64,000 nucleotides of DNA from an uncultured Bacillota bacterium (GTDB lineage: Bacteria; Bacillota; Clostridia; Christensenellales; QAND01): contig CAJJKN010000005.1 in assembly GCA_905188085.1 (NCBI GenBank), positions 75,777 through 139,776 of the forward strand. Reading direction: 5' to 3'. Below the pieces are notes generated by a model. That model ran no database searches and was not told the origin of the DNA. It saw nothing but the letters and a program-made list of their open reading frames with translations. Each line of letters begins with the position of its first letter. The stretch's first letter is position 1. This document shows, in pieces, positions 25,111-34,091 of this stretch. Both the position numbers and the translations under genes were made by a program.

Positions 25111-26355
25111 CTATTGTATTTCGGCGCCAAGCGCGCCCAGCTCCCGCGCGAGGTTTTCATACCCGCGGTCGATAAACTGTTTGCCTTCCACCACGGTTTT
25201 CCCTTCGGCGGCCAGGCCGGCGATGACAAGCGCCGCGCCCCCGCGCAAATCCTTGGCGGAAACCTGCGCGCCAAACAACGGCGCGCCGCCGCGCACCACG
25301 GCAGTGCGCTCTTTGACCTGAATTTTGGCGCCCATGCGGCACAGCTCCGGCGCGTGTTTAAAGCGGTTTTCAAACACGTTTTCCGAAATGACGCAGGTGC
25401 CGCGGCACAGGCAGGCCACCGCCATAAACTGGGCCTGCAAATCCGTGGGAAAGCCCGGATAGGGCAGCGTTTCAATCTTTTGCATTTCGCAAAGGCGTTT
25501 GGGCGCCAAAAGATGCACGCTGTTTTGGGTAAAGGTAATTTCACAGCCGGTTTCCTGCAATTTGGAAGCGGCGGCCTGCAAATGCGCAGGGCAGATATTG
25601 GTCAGCGTTATGTTGCCGCCGGTGATGGCGGCCGCAGCCAGATAGGTGCCGGCGACGATGCGGTCCGGCATGATGGCATAGCGCACGCCGTTTAGTTTTT
25701 CCACGCCGGTAATTTTCACCGTGCCGGTGCCGGCGCCCTCGATCCTGCCGCCCATTTGGTTGATAAACTGTGCCAGATCCGCCACTTCCGGCTCTCTGGC
25801 AGCGTTATGTAGCACGGTAACGCCCCGGGCCGTTACGGCGGCCATGATGATGTTTTCCGTGGCGCCCACGGAGGGATAATCCAGCGTGATTTCCGCGCCG
25901 CGGGCGTGTGTGCCGTCGCAATGGATTTCGCCGTGCGTTTCGTTGATTTGCACCTGCAACGCGCGCAGGCCTTTTAAGTGCAGATCAATCGGCCTGAGCC
26001 CGATTTCGCAGCCGCCCGGCTGGGTCACTTTCGCTTTGCCGAAGCGGGAAATCAGCGCGCCCAGCATAAAGATGCTGCTGCGCATTTTTTTTGAAAGCGC
26101 CTCCGGCATTTCATAGCTGTCTGCGTGTTTGGCGCAAAGGCGGATTTCGCTGCCCATGCACACGGCTTCGCAGCCCAAAAGGCGCAAAATTTCCAGCATG
26201 TTTTCCACGTCGCTAAGATGAGGGCAATTTTCCAAAATCACCTCTTCTTCCGTCATAATGCAGGCGGCCAGAATCGGCAAAATCGCGTTTTTCGCGCCAT
26301 AGACCGGCACGCTGCCGGACAGCGGAACCCCGCCGTAAACGGTGAAACAGGACAT
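25111..26355 (-). CDS. murA: UDP-N-acetylglucosamine 1-carboxyvinyltransferase MurA
   Basis: About 414 residues. MurA transfers enolpyruvate from PEP to UDP-GlcNAc, the first committed step of peptidoglycan synthesis. It opens FTVYGGVPLSGSVPVYGAKNAILPILAA, the classic N-terminus with the catalytic Lys/Asn. TQPGGCEIGLRPIDLHLKGL holds the active-site Cys (fosfomycin target), and the ENIIMAA and PGFPTDLQAQFMAVA motifs follow. The start at 26355 has GGAGGT 7 bases upstream; the ATG at 26379 would only add eight residues. It lies between ftsW and ftsQ where other genomes often place murG and murB. Clostridia frequently carry two murA copies; this is the dcw copy. Confidence 0.96.
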   Translation of the reverse strand: MSCFTVYGGVPLSGSVPVYGAKNAILPILAACIMTEEEVILENCPHLSDVENMLEILRLLGCEAVCMGSEIRLCAKHADSYEMPEALSKKMRSSIFMLGALISRFGKAKVTQPGGCEIGLRPIDLHLKGLRALQVQINETHGEIHCDGTHARGAEITLDYPSVGATENIIMAAVTARGVTVLHNAAREPEVADLAQFINQMGGRIEGAGTGTVKITGVEKLNGVRYAIMPDRIVAGTYLAAAAITGGNITLTNICPAHLQAAASKLQETGCEITFTQNSVHLLAPKRLCEMQKIETLPYPGFPTDLQAQFMAVACLCRGTCVISENVFENRFKHAPELCRMGAKIQVKERTAVVRGGAPLFGAQVSAKDLRGGAALVIAGLAAEGKTVVEGKQFIDRGYENLARELGALGAEIQ

Positions 26356-26417
26356 AGGATGCACCTCCAATGTTTTCAAAGTATCCTATGCCCCGTGTAC
26401 GGATTTGGTGCACGAAA

Positions 26418-27527
26418 TTATGCAGGCGTGGAATACCGGGAGATATTCAGCAAAATGCCGATGGAGCCCATAAACAGCATCAGCGAGCTGGTTCCGGCGG
26501 AGATAAACGGCAGGGTCTGCCCCGTGGGCGGGATGCTGCCCGTGACAACGCCGATGTTGATGGCCACCTGAACGGCGATCATCGTGGTGATGCCCATGGC
26601 CAAATTGCTGCCAAAGGCGTTGGGGCAGGTCAGCGCCACGCGCATGCCCCGCCAGATTAAAAACAAATACGCGGCAATGACGCAAAACACGCCCACCAGC
26701 CCCAGCTCTTCGGCGATGATGGAAAAGATAAAATCGCTTTCCTCCATCGGCAAAAACAAAAGCTTTTGCTGGCTCATGCCCAGGCCCTTGCCAAACAGCC
26801 CGCCGGAGCCGATGGCATAGAAGGATTGAATCAATTGCCAGGAATCGCCCTGGGTATCGGACCAGGGATCCAGATAAACAAACATGCGCTTTAACCGATA
26901 CGGCTCTATGATGATCAACACGGCCACGGCCGCCACGCCCAATACGCACAAAATGAGAAGATGCGTTTTGCTGGCGCCGCAGGCAAACAGCATGATAAAC
27001 GTGATGATCATGATGCAAAGCACCATGGAAAGGTTTGGCTGCAGCATGATGGGAATACACATCACGGCGGAGATTACAAACGCCGGGATGATGCCCCCCG
27101 TCCAGGTGGACAGCCGCTCCCTGTTTTTTGCAAAATAGCTGGAAAGCAACACCACCACCGTAATTTTACACAATTCAGACGGTTGCATGGTGGTGATGCC
27201 CAGATTTACCCAGCGCCGGGCGCCGTTTAGCTCAATGCCGATCGGCTTTGGCAAAAACACGCACAGCAGCAGCACAAGCGTAACTGCCACAAGCGGCACT
27301 TTCACCCGCTCTAAGCGCTGGAAATTGAAGTTGGCCATAAACAGCATGGCCAAAAGGCCCAGCACCACGCCCTCCACCTGTTTTATAAAATAGTAGGCGG
27401 GCTGGCCGAGCTTGATCGTGGCCCGGTAATAGCTGGCGCTGTATACCATAACGCAGCCAAACAGGGCCAGAATGATGGTGATGAGAAAGATGGAAAAATC
27501 AAATTTTCCCTTGACCATTTTCTGCAT
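26418..27527 (-). CDS. ftsW: SEDS glycosyltransferase FtsW (or SpoVE)
   Basis: A 369-residue SEDS-family peptidoglycan polymerase with about ten transmembrane helices. Family marks include DFSIFLITIILALFGCVMVYSAS at the start, GARRWVNLGI-TMQPSELCKI, WQLIQSFYAIGSGGLFGKGLGMSQQK, LPMEESDFIFSIIAEELG (with the catalytic acidic loop region) and LPFISAGTSSLMLFMGSIGILLNISRY. It works with the class-B transpeptidase encoded five genes upstream. In spore formers, SEDS genes in this position may serve as spoVE for the spore cortex; sequence alone does not separate the two. The distance to murD is 3 bases. Confidence 0.94.
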   Translation of the reverse strand: MQKMVKGKFDFSIFLITIILALFGCVMVYSASYYRATIKLGQPAYYFIKQVEGVVLGLLAMLFMANFNFQRLERVKVPLVAVTLVLLLCVFLPKPIGIELNGARRWVNLGITTMQPSELCKITVVVLLSSYFAKNRERLSTWTGGIIPAFVISAVMCIPIMLQPNLSMVLCIMIITFIMLFACGASKTHLLILCVLGVAAVAVLIIIEPYRLKRMFVYLDPWSDTQGDSWQLIQSFYAIGSGGLFGKGLGMSQQKLLFLPMEESDFIFSIIAEELGLVGVFCVIAAYLFLIWRGMRVALTCPNAFGSNLAMGITTMIAVQVAINIGVVTGSIPPTGQTLPFISAGTSSLMLFMGSIGILLNISRYSTPA

Positions 27528-27530
27528 TGT

Positions 27531-28889
27531 TTATTTCAGCTCCATTACAATGCGCTTGAAAACAGCCCCCCTCTGTTCAAAGTTATCAAACATATCAAAA
27601 CTTGCACAGGCCGGGCTGAGCAGCACATTCATTCCGGGCGACGCCAAATGCCTTGCCTTTTGCACCGCCTCTTCAAAGGTGTATGCACGATGTACGCTGA
27701 TAAACCCTGCCGTTTTGGCAGCGGACAAAATTTGTTCGGAAGTTTCGCCCACCACAACGATGGACTGGATGTATTTGGTAAACGCCCGAAACATAGGCAT
27801 ATAGTCTGAATTTTTGTTGGAGCCGCCCAAAATCAGCACGGTGGGCTTTGTCATGGCCTGAATGGCCTTGATGGTGGAATCCGGGTTTGTGGCCTTGCTG
27901 TCGTTGATATAGGTCACGCCATTTACCTCGCGGACGGTTTCGATGCGGTGCTCCACGCCGGCAAAGGTCATCAGCGTATGGCGGATGATTTCCGGCTTTA
28001 CGCCCATGACATACGCGCACAACACGGCCGCCAGCGCGTTTTCCAGATTGTGCGGGCCGGGGATTTTCACTTCGTCCGCCCGCATGATGGGCGTATCCTT
28101 TCGGCCGATGCGCACGACGATTTCGCCGCGCTTGATACACGCGCCCTGGATGATGTTTTGCGTGCGGGAAAAATACAACACCCTGCATTTCGGTTCATCC
28201 CGCAGCGCCACCACGCGCGGATCATCGGCATTCAAAATGCAGACATCCTCGCCGCGCTGGTTTTCATACACTTTTTTCTTGCAGTTGATATAGTTTTCCA
28301 TCGTCCCGAAATAGTTCAGATGGTCTTCGGTTAAATTTAAAATGGCAGACACTTTGGGGCGAAAATCCAAGTTGCCCACTGTCATAAACGGCGCGGTTTC
28401 GCAGACGATCACATCGCCCGGCCGTGTATCCAGCGCCCGGGTGCACACCGGCACGCCGATATTGCCCAGCACATGGGTGCGGCTGCCGTTGTTTTTGAAG
28501 ATTTCGCCGACGAGGGTGGTGGTGGTGGTTTTGCCGTTTGTGCCGGTGATGGAGATAAAATCCCCTTTTGTGAACCAGGCGCCCAGCTGCAATTCGCTGA
28601 TGACCACCGTGCCGTTTTGTTTGGCCTTTTCCACCCACGGCGCCCAATAGTATACGCTGGGGGATAAGACGATATAATCTTTGCCTTGAATCAAATCATC
28701 CGGCTCTGTGCCGAGACGCCAATCCGCCTGTATGTCTTTCAGCTGTTCTATGGCGGTTTGTATCTGTTCGCGGGTGCGCGTGTCCGTCAGCGTTAAATTT
28801 GCGCCCAGGCGGCTGAGCATTTGGGCCGCGGCCACGCCGCTTCTTGCCATGCCCACGACCAGAACGTTTTTCCCTTTCATCTCTACCAT
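27531..28889 (-). CDS. murD: UDP-N-acetylmuramoyl-L-alanine:D-glutamate ligase MurD
   Basis: A 452-residue Mur ligase adding D-Glu to UDP-MurNAc-L-Ala. It has an N-terminal Rossmann-like domain (NVLVVGMARSGVAAAQML, LTLTDTR), the central ATPase domain with ISITGTNGKTTTTTLVGEIF (P-loop) and AILNLTEDHLNYFGTMENYINCKKKV, and the C-terminal domain with GVEHRIETVREVNGVTYINDSKATNPDSTIKA. The D-S-K-A-T-N signature is diagnostic for MurD. Length is normal. The upstream GGAG with about 10 bases spacing supports the ATG at 28889. It sits between mraY and ftsW, the standard order. Confidence 0.96.
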   Translation of the reverse strand: MVEMKGKNVLVVGMARSGVAAAQMLSRLGANLTLTDTRTREQIQTAIEQLKDIQADWRLGTEPDDLIQGKDYIVLSPSVYYWAPWVEKAKQNGTVVISELQLGAWFTKGDFISITGTNGKTTTTTLVGEIFKNNGSRTHVLGNIGVPVCTRALDTRPGDVIVCETAPFMTVGNLDFRPKVSAILNLTEDHLNYFGTMENYINCKKKVYENQRGEDVCILNADDPRVVALRDEPKCRVLYFSRTQNIIQGACIKRGEIVVRIGRKDTPIMRADEVKIPGPHNLENALAAVLCAYVMGVKPEIIRHTLMTFAGVEHRIETVREVNGVTYINDSKATNPDSTIKAIQAMTKPTVLILGGSNKNSDYMPMFRAFTKYIQSIVVVGETSEQILSAAKTAGFISVHRAYTFEEAVQKARHLASPGMNVLLSPACASFDMFDNFEQRGAVFKRIVMELK

Positions 28890-28909
28890 CGTATACTCTC
28901 TCCTTTTTC

Positions 28910-29908
28910 TTACCAGCCCAGTGACACAAGCCCCAACACCGTGAACGCCAACGTCCAGGCGTAATACATCACAACAATGCTGGTTTCATGCATGCCTTTT
29001 AATTCAAAATGATGGTGCAAAGGCGCCATTTTGAAAATGCGTTTATGGCGAAGCTTAAAGCTGCCCACCTGCAAAATGACGGAAACGGTGCTCAAAATAT
29101 ACATAAAGCCCATCACCGGCAACAGATAGATCAGCCGCGTGGCCACGGCCAGCACCGAAATCGCGGCGCCCAGCGCCAACGAGCCGGTGTCGCCCATAAA
29201 CACCTTGGCAGGGTGCGCATTAAAGCGCAAAAACGCCAAACAGCCGCCCGCCATCGCAGCGCCGAAAACGGCCATGTTGTTCATCTCTATGCCCCAGAGC
29301 ACCTGCCCGGTCCCCAAAGCCGATTGCGCTAAGGTATAAGCGGCAATGGCAAACCCGCCGCACACAAACACGCCCATGCCGCCGGCCAGGCCATCCAGCC
29401 CATCGGTTAAGTTGACGGAATTGACCATGCCGACCACGATAAACACCACAAACGGAATATACCAGCCGCCAAAATCCACCAGCCCGGCAAACGGGATATA
29501 GAGCTTGGTGCCGATTTCCGGCGAATGGGCGGCAAAGACGGCCACCAGCACCGCCAGGCCAAACTGGCCGATGATCTTTTGATAGGCCTTTAGGCCCAAA
29601 GAGCGGTGCTTTGCCACTTTGATATAGTCATCCAAAAACCCTACGGCGCCAAAGCCCAATGTGATGAGCACGGAAAACACGGCAAAGCCGTAGGATTGAC
29701 GGGTAAACAGCAGCGCAGAGACCAGGCCGCCGAAAAGAAAGATAAGTCCGCCGATGGTGGGGGTGCCTTGTTTTATCAGATGGGTCTGCGGCCCGTCATC
29801 GCGGACGCTTTGTCCCATTTTCAGCCGCCGCAAAATCGGCAGGACCACCGGCCCCGCCGCCAACGACAGCAAAAAGCCCACAACCAAGGGCCAAATCAGT
29901 TGCTGCAT
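28910..29908 (-). CDS. mraY: Phospho-N-acetylmuramoyl-pentapeptide transferase MraY
   Basis: A 332-residue integral membrane enzyme with about ten helices that makes lipid I from UDP-MurNAc-pentapeptide and undecaprenyl phosphate. Signatures: HLIKQGTPTIGGLIFL, FLDDYIKVAKHRSLGLKAYQK with the catalytic D-D, VNSVNLTDGLDGLAGGMG (nucleotide/metal site), FMGDTGSLALGAAIS and MAPLHHHFELKGMHETSIVVMYY. The size fits the short Firmicute type (about 320-330). AGGAGAA lies 5 bases before the ATG. murF, which normally precedes mraY, is not present; murE ends 9 bases upstream. Confidence 0.96.
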   Translation of the reverse strand: MQQLIWPLVVGFLLSLAAGPVVLPILRRLKMGQSVRDDGPQTHLIKQGTPTIGGLIFLFGGLVSALLFTRQSYGFAVFSVLITLGFGAVGFLDDYIKVAKHRSLGLKAYQKIIGQFGLAVLVAVFAAHSPEIGTKLYIPFAGLVDFGGWYIPFVVFIVVGMVNSVNLTDGLDGLAGGMGVFVCGGFAIAAYTLAQSALGTGQVLWGIEMNNMAVFGAAMAGGCLAFLRFNAHPAKVFMGDTGSLALGAAISVLAVATRLIYLLPVMGFMYILSTVSVILQVGSFKLRHKRIFKMAPLHHHFELKGMHETSIVVMYYAWTLAFTVLGLVSLGW

Positions 29909-29917
29909 GGTATTCTC

Positions 29918-31357
29918 CTAGCGTTGTTGTAAAATGTCCTGCACGATCTGCTTTTCGTCAAACGGATGGCGCACGCCGTTGATTTCCTGATACGGCTCGT
30001 GGCCTTTGCCGGCCAACAGCACCACATCGTTTTCCTTGGCCAGGCTCATGGCCTTGGCAATGGCCTGCCTTCTGTTTTCCACTACATAGTATTCACAGCC
30101 GGACTGGTTTAATCCCGGCAGAATCTGTTCGATGATGGCCATCGGCTCTTCGGTACGCGGGTTGTCGGTGGTAACCACGCAAAGATCCGAGCCTTTGCCC
30201 GCGGCCAGGCCCATCAGCGGGCGCTTGCTGGGGTCGCGGTCTCCGCCGCAGCCGAACACCGTGATCACCCGCCCTTTGGCAAAGCCGCGCACGGCCGCCA
30301 GAATGTTATCCAGCCCGTCCGGCGTGTGGGCATAGTCCAAAATAACGGTATAGGGCGTGCCGGGCGTAGGAATTACTTCAATGCGCCCGGGCACGGTATG
30401 CACTTTATGCAGCCCGTCCACAATCTGTTCCAGCGAAAGGCCGAAGCCGTAGCACGCGGCCGCGCACGCCAGAGAATTGTACACGGAAAACCGGCCGGGA
30501 ATGGACAGTTCTATCTTTCCTTCGCCGATGGGGGTGGAAAGGGTGTAGCGAATGCCCTCTGCGCCCAGGTGCACATCTTTGGCCATGATGTCCGCTTTGT
30601 TGTCTATGCCGAAGGTGAGCACATCGCAGGGCACGCCGTCTTTCATATAGGGCGTATGCGGATCGTCGGCGTTGAAAACACCCAGCTTTGTCATGGAAAA
30701 CAGCTTTTTCTTTTCCGCGGCATACGCTTCCATCGTGCCGTGATAATCCAGATGGTCCTGCGTGAGGTTTGTAAACACCGCCACTTCGTAGGGAATGCCG
30801 TCCACCCGGTGTTGAGACAGCGCGTGGGAGGAAACCTCCATCACCGTACAGCTGCACTGCTTTTCCAAAAACAGCGCCAGCGTGCTTTGCAATTGCACCG
30901 GTTCCGGCGTGGTCATGGAAGAGCCCATCACCTCGTCGCCCGCCATCAGCGCCACCGTGCCCAACAGGCCAGTTTTTTCGCCGGCAGCATCCAGCACGGT
31001 TTTCAGCATATAGGTGGTGGTGGTTTTGCCGTTGGTGCCGGTTACGCCGAACATATGCATTTTTTCCGCCGGACGGCCGTAAAAATTGGCAGCCAACAGC
31101 GGCAGCGTGGCGCGCGTGTCCTCCACCAACACCTGCGGCACGTTTAAATCCATCGGCCGCTGCACGATCAGCGCGCTGGCCCCCTGCTCCACGGCGGTGC
31201 GGGCAAAATCATGCCCGTCTGCATTTAACCCGGAAATACAGCAAAACGCCGTGCCCGGCTTTACCTTGCGGGAATCAAAGGTAAGCGCCGTGATTTCCAC
31301 ATCCTGCTCCAGCGGGCGCAGCACCGCCACGCCGGAAAGTAATTGACTCAATCGCAT
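29918..31357 (-). CDS. murE: UDP-MurNAc-L-Ala-D-Glu:meso-diaminopimelate ligase MurE
   Basis: A 479-residue Mur ligase. The ATPase P-loop is GVTGTNGKTTTTYMLK; the carbamylated-Lys region is TLTQDHLDYHGTMEAYAAEKKKLF; VPGRIEVIPTPGTPYTVILDYAHTPDGL begins the C-terminal domain. The DNPR motif in VVTTDNPRTEEP is the accepted marker for meso-diaminopimelate rather than L-lysine, so the wall is predicted to be of the A1-gamma mDAP type. AAGGAGG lies 7 bases before the ATG. It follows the spoVD-like gene by 21 bases within the dcw operon. Confidence 0.96.
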   Translation of the reverse strand: MRLSQLLSGVAVLRPLEQDVEITALTFDSRKVKPGTAFCCISGLNADGHDFARTAVEQGASALIVQRPMDLNVPQVLVEDTRATLPLLAANFYGRPAEKMHMFGVTGTNGKTTTTYMLKTVLDAAGEKTGLLGTVALMAGDEVMGSSMTTPEPVQLQSTLALFLEKQCSCTVMEVSSHALSQHRVDGIPYEVAVFTNLTQDHLDYHGTMEAYAAEKKKLFSMTKLGVFNADDPHTPYMKDGVPCDVLTFGIDNKADIMAKDVHLGAEGIRYTLSTPIGEGKIELSIPGRFSVYNSLACAAACYGFGLSLEQIVDGLHKVHTVPGRIEVIPTPGTPYTVILDYAHTPDGLDNILAAVRGFAKGRVITVFGCGGDRDPSKRPLMGLAAGKGSDLCVVTTDNPRTEEPMAIIEQILPGLNQSGCEYYVVENRRQAIAKAMSLAKENDVVLLAGKGHEPYQEINGVRHPFDEKQIVQDILQQR

Positions 31358-31378
31358 AGAACATCCTCCTTAAAGAGA

Positions 31379-33511
31379 TCAATTTCCCATTTCAATGCGG
31401 ATTTCCGTGCCCTGCTGCACTTGCTCATCCGCTTTTTTGTTTTGCCAAAGGGCCGTTTTGCCCGTGCCGTGGAAATAGCCGGTCAGCCCGGCGTCCGCCA
31501 AAAGCTTTTCGCATTCCGCCTTGGTTTTGCCCACAAGGGCAGGCACTTTTGTCAGCACCGTAGGCGCAGGCGTGGCGGGCGAAAGGGTGATCACTACCTT
31601 TTCCCCCTGCTGCAAATTGGTGCCGGGCGCAGGGGTCTGGGCGGAAACGATCCCCGTGCCGTTGACCGCCACCTGATAGCCCTGGGCCTCCAGGGTCTTT
31701 CTGGCGTCCGCCTCCGTCATGCCGATTACGCTGGCCACCTGGCCCACCGGCTTTTCGTTTTTCTTTTCGTCCTCCGTCAGCTTTTGTTCCACATTCATAT
31801 ATTTTAAGGTTTCTTCGAGAATCTGTCCAACATAAGGCGCAGCCACCGTGCCGCCGTAGTCGTTATAGACATTGGCTTCGTCCACCATAAACAAAATGGC
31901 GATTTGGGGATCGTCTGCCGGGGCAAAGGCGATAAACGAGGACAAGTGTTTCTCTTTCACCTTACCGTTTTCATCGTATTTTTGCGCCGTGCCGGTTTTG
32001 CCGCCGATGCTGTATCCTTTTACATAGCTGTTTTTGCCGCTGCCCTCGCCCACCACGGACACCAGCATTTCCCGTATGCGCCGGCTGGTATCCGCCGTGA
32101 TGGGGTTGGCCTTCACGGTCTTTTTCTTTTCTTCGATGATGTTGCCGTCCGCATCTTTCACGGTTTTCATGATGTGCGGCTCCAACAGTTCGCCGCCGTT
32201 GATCACGGCGCAAAACGCATTCAGCGTTTGAATGGGCGTGGTGGAAATGGATTGCCCAAAGCCGATGCGCGCCAAGTCTCCCTCTTTTACGTTTTCTTTT
32301 TTGATGACAATACCTCTTGCCTCGGCCGCCATATCCACCCCGGTTTTTTGCCCGAAGCCGAATTTATCCAGATAGGTATACATCGTGTCCGTCCCCAGCC
32401 TTAGCGCCAGGCGCACAAACACCGGGTTACACGATTTGGCAAGGCCGGTCTTTAAATCTATCGTGCCGTGCGAAGAGGTGCAGCGGATGGTTTTGCCCTG
32501 CACTTCGATGCCGCCGGTGCAGGTGAAGGTTTCGCTTTCCTGCGTCTGGTTTTCGTTGAGCGCGGCCGCCATGGTAAACACCTTGAAAATGGAGCCCGGG
32601 TCGTTGGCGTCTGCCAAAAGGCGGTTGCGGCTCAGTTCGTTGAGCTTTGCGGTATCATCGCGCGGCGGGTTGTTCAAATCATAGCTTTCCTTATTGCACA
32701 TGGCGAGAATTTCCCCGGTTTTGGGGTCCATCGCCATGCACATCACGCCCTTCGGGCTGTATTTGGCGTAGGCGTCCGCGCAGGCTTTTTCCACGAATGA
32801 TTGTATCACATAATCGATGGTCAGCTCCACGGTATAGCCGTCGGTGGCGGGCATGTAATATTCTTCGCCAAAGGCAATTTCATTGCCTTTTACATCCGTT
32901 TGGGCGCGCAATTCGCCCTCCGTGCCGGCCAAATATTTATTATAATACGCCTCTATGCCCTCCAGGCCCTCGCCGTCTACGGAGGTAAAGCCCAGCACCT
33001 GGGTCAGAAAATCGCCTTTGGGATAATAGCGCTTTGTATCCACCATAAAGCCCACGCCGTTTAAGTTGAGCGCGCGGATGGCGTCCGCCTGTTCCCTTGT
33101 CACCTGGCGCTTGAGCCAGATTTCGCTTTTGGTGGTGTCCTTTGCTTTTTCCAAAATGGTATTGGCATCCATCCCCAAAATGGGAGCCAGTTGGTTGGCT
33201 ACGTTTTGCGCCGCGTCTGCACCGCCGTCCGCAATTTTTTTTGGGTAAAGCAGCACGGTGTCTGCCGTGCCGGACTGGGTCAGCACTTCGCCGTTGCGGT
33301 CTACAATATCGCCGCGCTTGGCGGATACGGAGGTAACCCGCGTCCACTGAGACAAGGCCCGTTGCACCAGCGACGGACCTTGGATGATCTGTAAGTAAAA
33401 CACACGGCAAAACAGCAGCGCAAATACCGCGGTATACAAACATAAAACTATGACAAACCTCTTTTTGCGATTGACAGGTTCTTTGCCCTTTCTCCCTATT
33501 CTTGCCTGCAT
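31379..33511 (-). CDS. spoVD: Class-B penicillin-binding protein with two PASTA domains, SpoVD/FtsI type
   Basis: About 710 residues. A single N-terminal membrane anchor (about 12-34), a PBP dimer domain (to about 225), then the transpeptidase with the Ser nucleophile in DPGSIFKVFTMAA (S about 306), SCNP (about 359) and GGKTGTAQKY (about 505). Two PASTA repeats close the protein, beginning ASVIGMTEADARKTLEAQGY and KVPALVGKTKAECEKLLADAGL; B. subtilis SpoVD has one and PBP2B has two. The start at 33511 is supported by GAGGAGTAGGG. It cross-links peptidoglycan with the FtsW/SpoVE partner. Being the only class-B PBP in the cluster, it may serve vegetative division, the spore cortex, or both. Confidence 0.9.
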   Translation of the reverse strand: MQARIGRKGKEPVNRKKRFVIVLCLYTAVFALLFCRVFYLQIIQGPSLVQRALSQWTRVTSVSAKRGDIVDRNGEVLTQSGTADTVLLYPKKIADGGADAAQNVANQLAPILGMDANTILEKAKDTTKSEIWLKRQVTREQADAIRALNLNGVGFMVDTKRYYPKGDFLTQVLGFTSVDGEGLEGIEAYYNKYLAGTEGELRAQTDVKGNEIAFGEEYYMPATDGYTVELTIDYVIQSFVEKACADAYAKYSPKGVMCMAMDPKTGEILAMCNKESYDLNNPPRDDTAKLNELSRNRLLADANDPGSIFKVFTMAAALNENQTQESETFTCTGGIEVQGKTIRCTSSHGTIDLKTGLAKSCNPVFVRLALRLGTDTMYTYLDKFGFGQKTGVDMAAEARGIVIKKENVKEGDLARIGFGQSISTTPIQTLNAFCAVINGGELLEPHIMKTVKDADGNIIEEKKKTVKANPITADTSRRIREMLVSVVGEGSGKNSYVKGYSIGGKTGTAQKYDENGKVKEKHLSSFIAFAPADDPQIAILFMVDEANVYNDYGGTVAAPYVGQILEETLKYMNVEQKLTEDEKKNEKPVGQVASVIGMTEADARKTLEAQGYQVAVNGTGIVSAQTPAPGTNLQQGEKVVITLSPATPAPTVLTKVPALVGKTKAECEKLLADAGLTGYFHGTGKTALWQNKKADEQVQQGTEIRIEMGN

Positions 33512-33553
33512 TTCCCTACTCCTCACCTTGGGCAACCGCAAGCCAATCCCCGA

Positions 33554-34069
33554 TTATTTCCCTCCGTCCGTATGGCTGCCCGAGCCTGCGGACACGCCGC
33601 TTACCTGCAACACCTGATATGCTTTTGGATAGTTCATATTCAAGCGCTCTTTGGCCTGGGTGGCGATGTTTTGCAAATCCGTAGCCTGTTTCACCTGAAA
33701 GTTCAGGTCTTCCACTTCGGCAGACTGCGCCGTTACGCTCTGTTCCAGCTTATTGTTGCTCATTTGCAGCGTGCTGATCTGCGTATAGCGCACCACAACG
33801 GCGCTCATCAGCGCAAACACCACACAGACAAGCATGGTCAACGACAGTTTTTGCAGCGCCAGCTTGCGGTTCCGTTTCCGAATCTGTTCCCGGATCCTGG
33901 CCTCGCGGATGGCCCTGCGGCGAGCCGCCTCCTTTTTGCGGCGCAGCAGTTCGCGCCGCTCTAATTCGCGCTGACGGCGCTCCCATTGCTCCAGCGTATC
34001 CGGCCGGCGTTTGGGAACGGCGTTGCCATATTGTAAGGCATTGGAACCTCTTGTAGGAACTGCTGCCAT
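33554..34069 (-). CDS. ftsL: Division protein FtsL-like
   Basis: About 171 residues: a long basic N-terminal tail rich in Arg/Glu (about 1-75, RRQRELERRELLRRKKEAAR), one transmembrane helix (about 80-102, LSLTMLVCVVFALMSAVVV), then a leucine-zipper-like coiled coil (MSNNKLEQSVTAQSAEVEDLNFQVKQATDLQNIATQAKERLNMNYPKAYQVLQV). This is the FtsL/DivIC topology, and the location between rsmH and the class-B PBP is the canonical ftsL position. The cytoplasmic tail is longer than usual. I prefer the ATG at 34069; the upstream GTG is too close to the GAGG ribosome site. Confidence 0.85.
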   Translation of the reverse strand: MAAVPTRGSNALQYGNAVPKRRPDTLEQWERRQRELERRELLRRKKEAARRRAIREARIREQIRKRNRKLALQKLSLTMLVCVVFALMSAVVVRYTQISTLQMSNNKLEQSVTAQSAEVEDLNFQVKQATDLQNIATQAKERLNMNYPKAYQVLQVSGVSAGSGSHTDGGK

Positions 34070-34091
34070 TGTATTCACATCCTCTTAACTT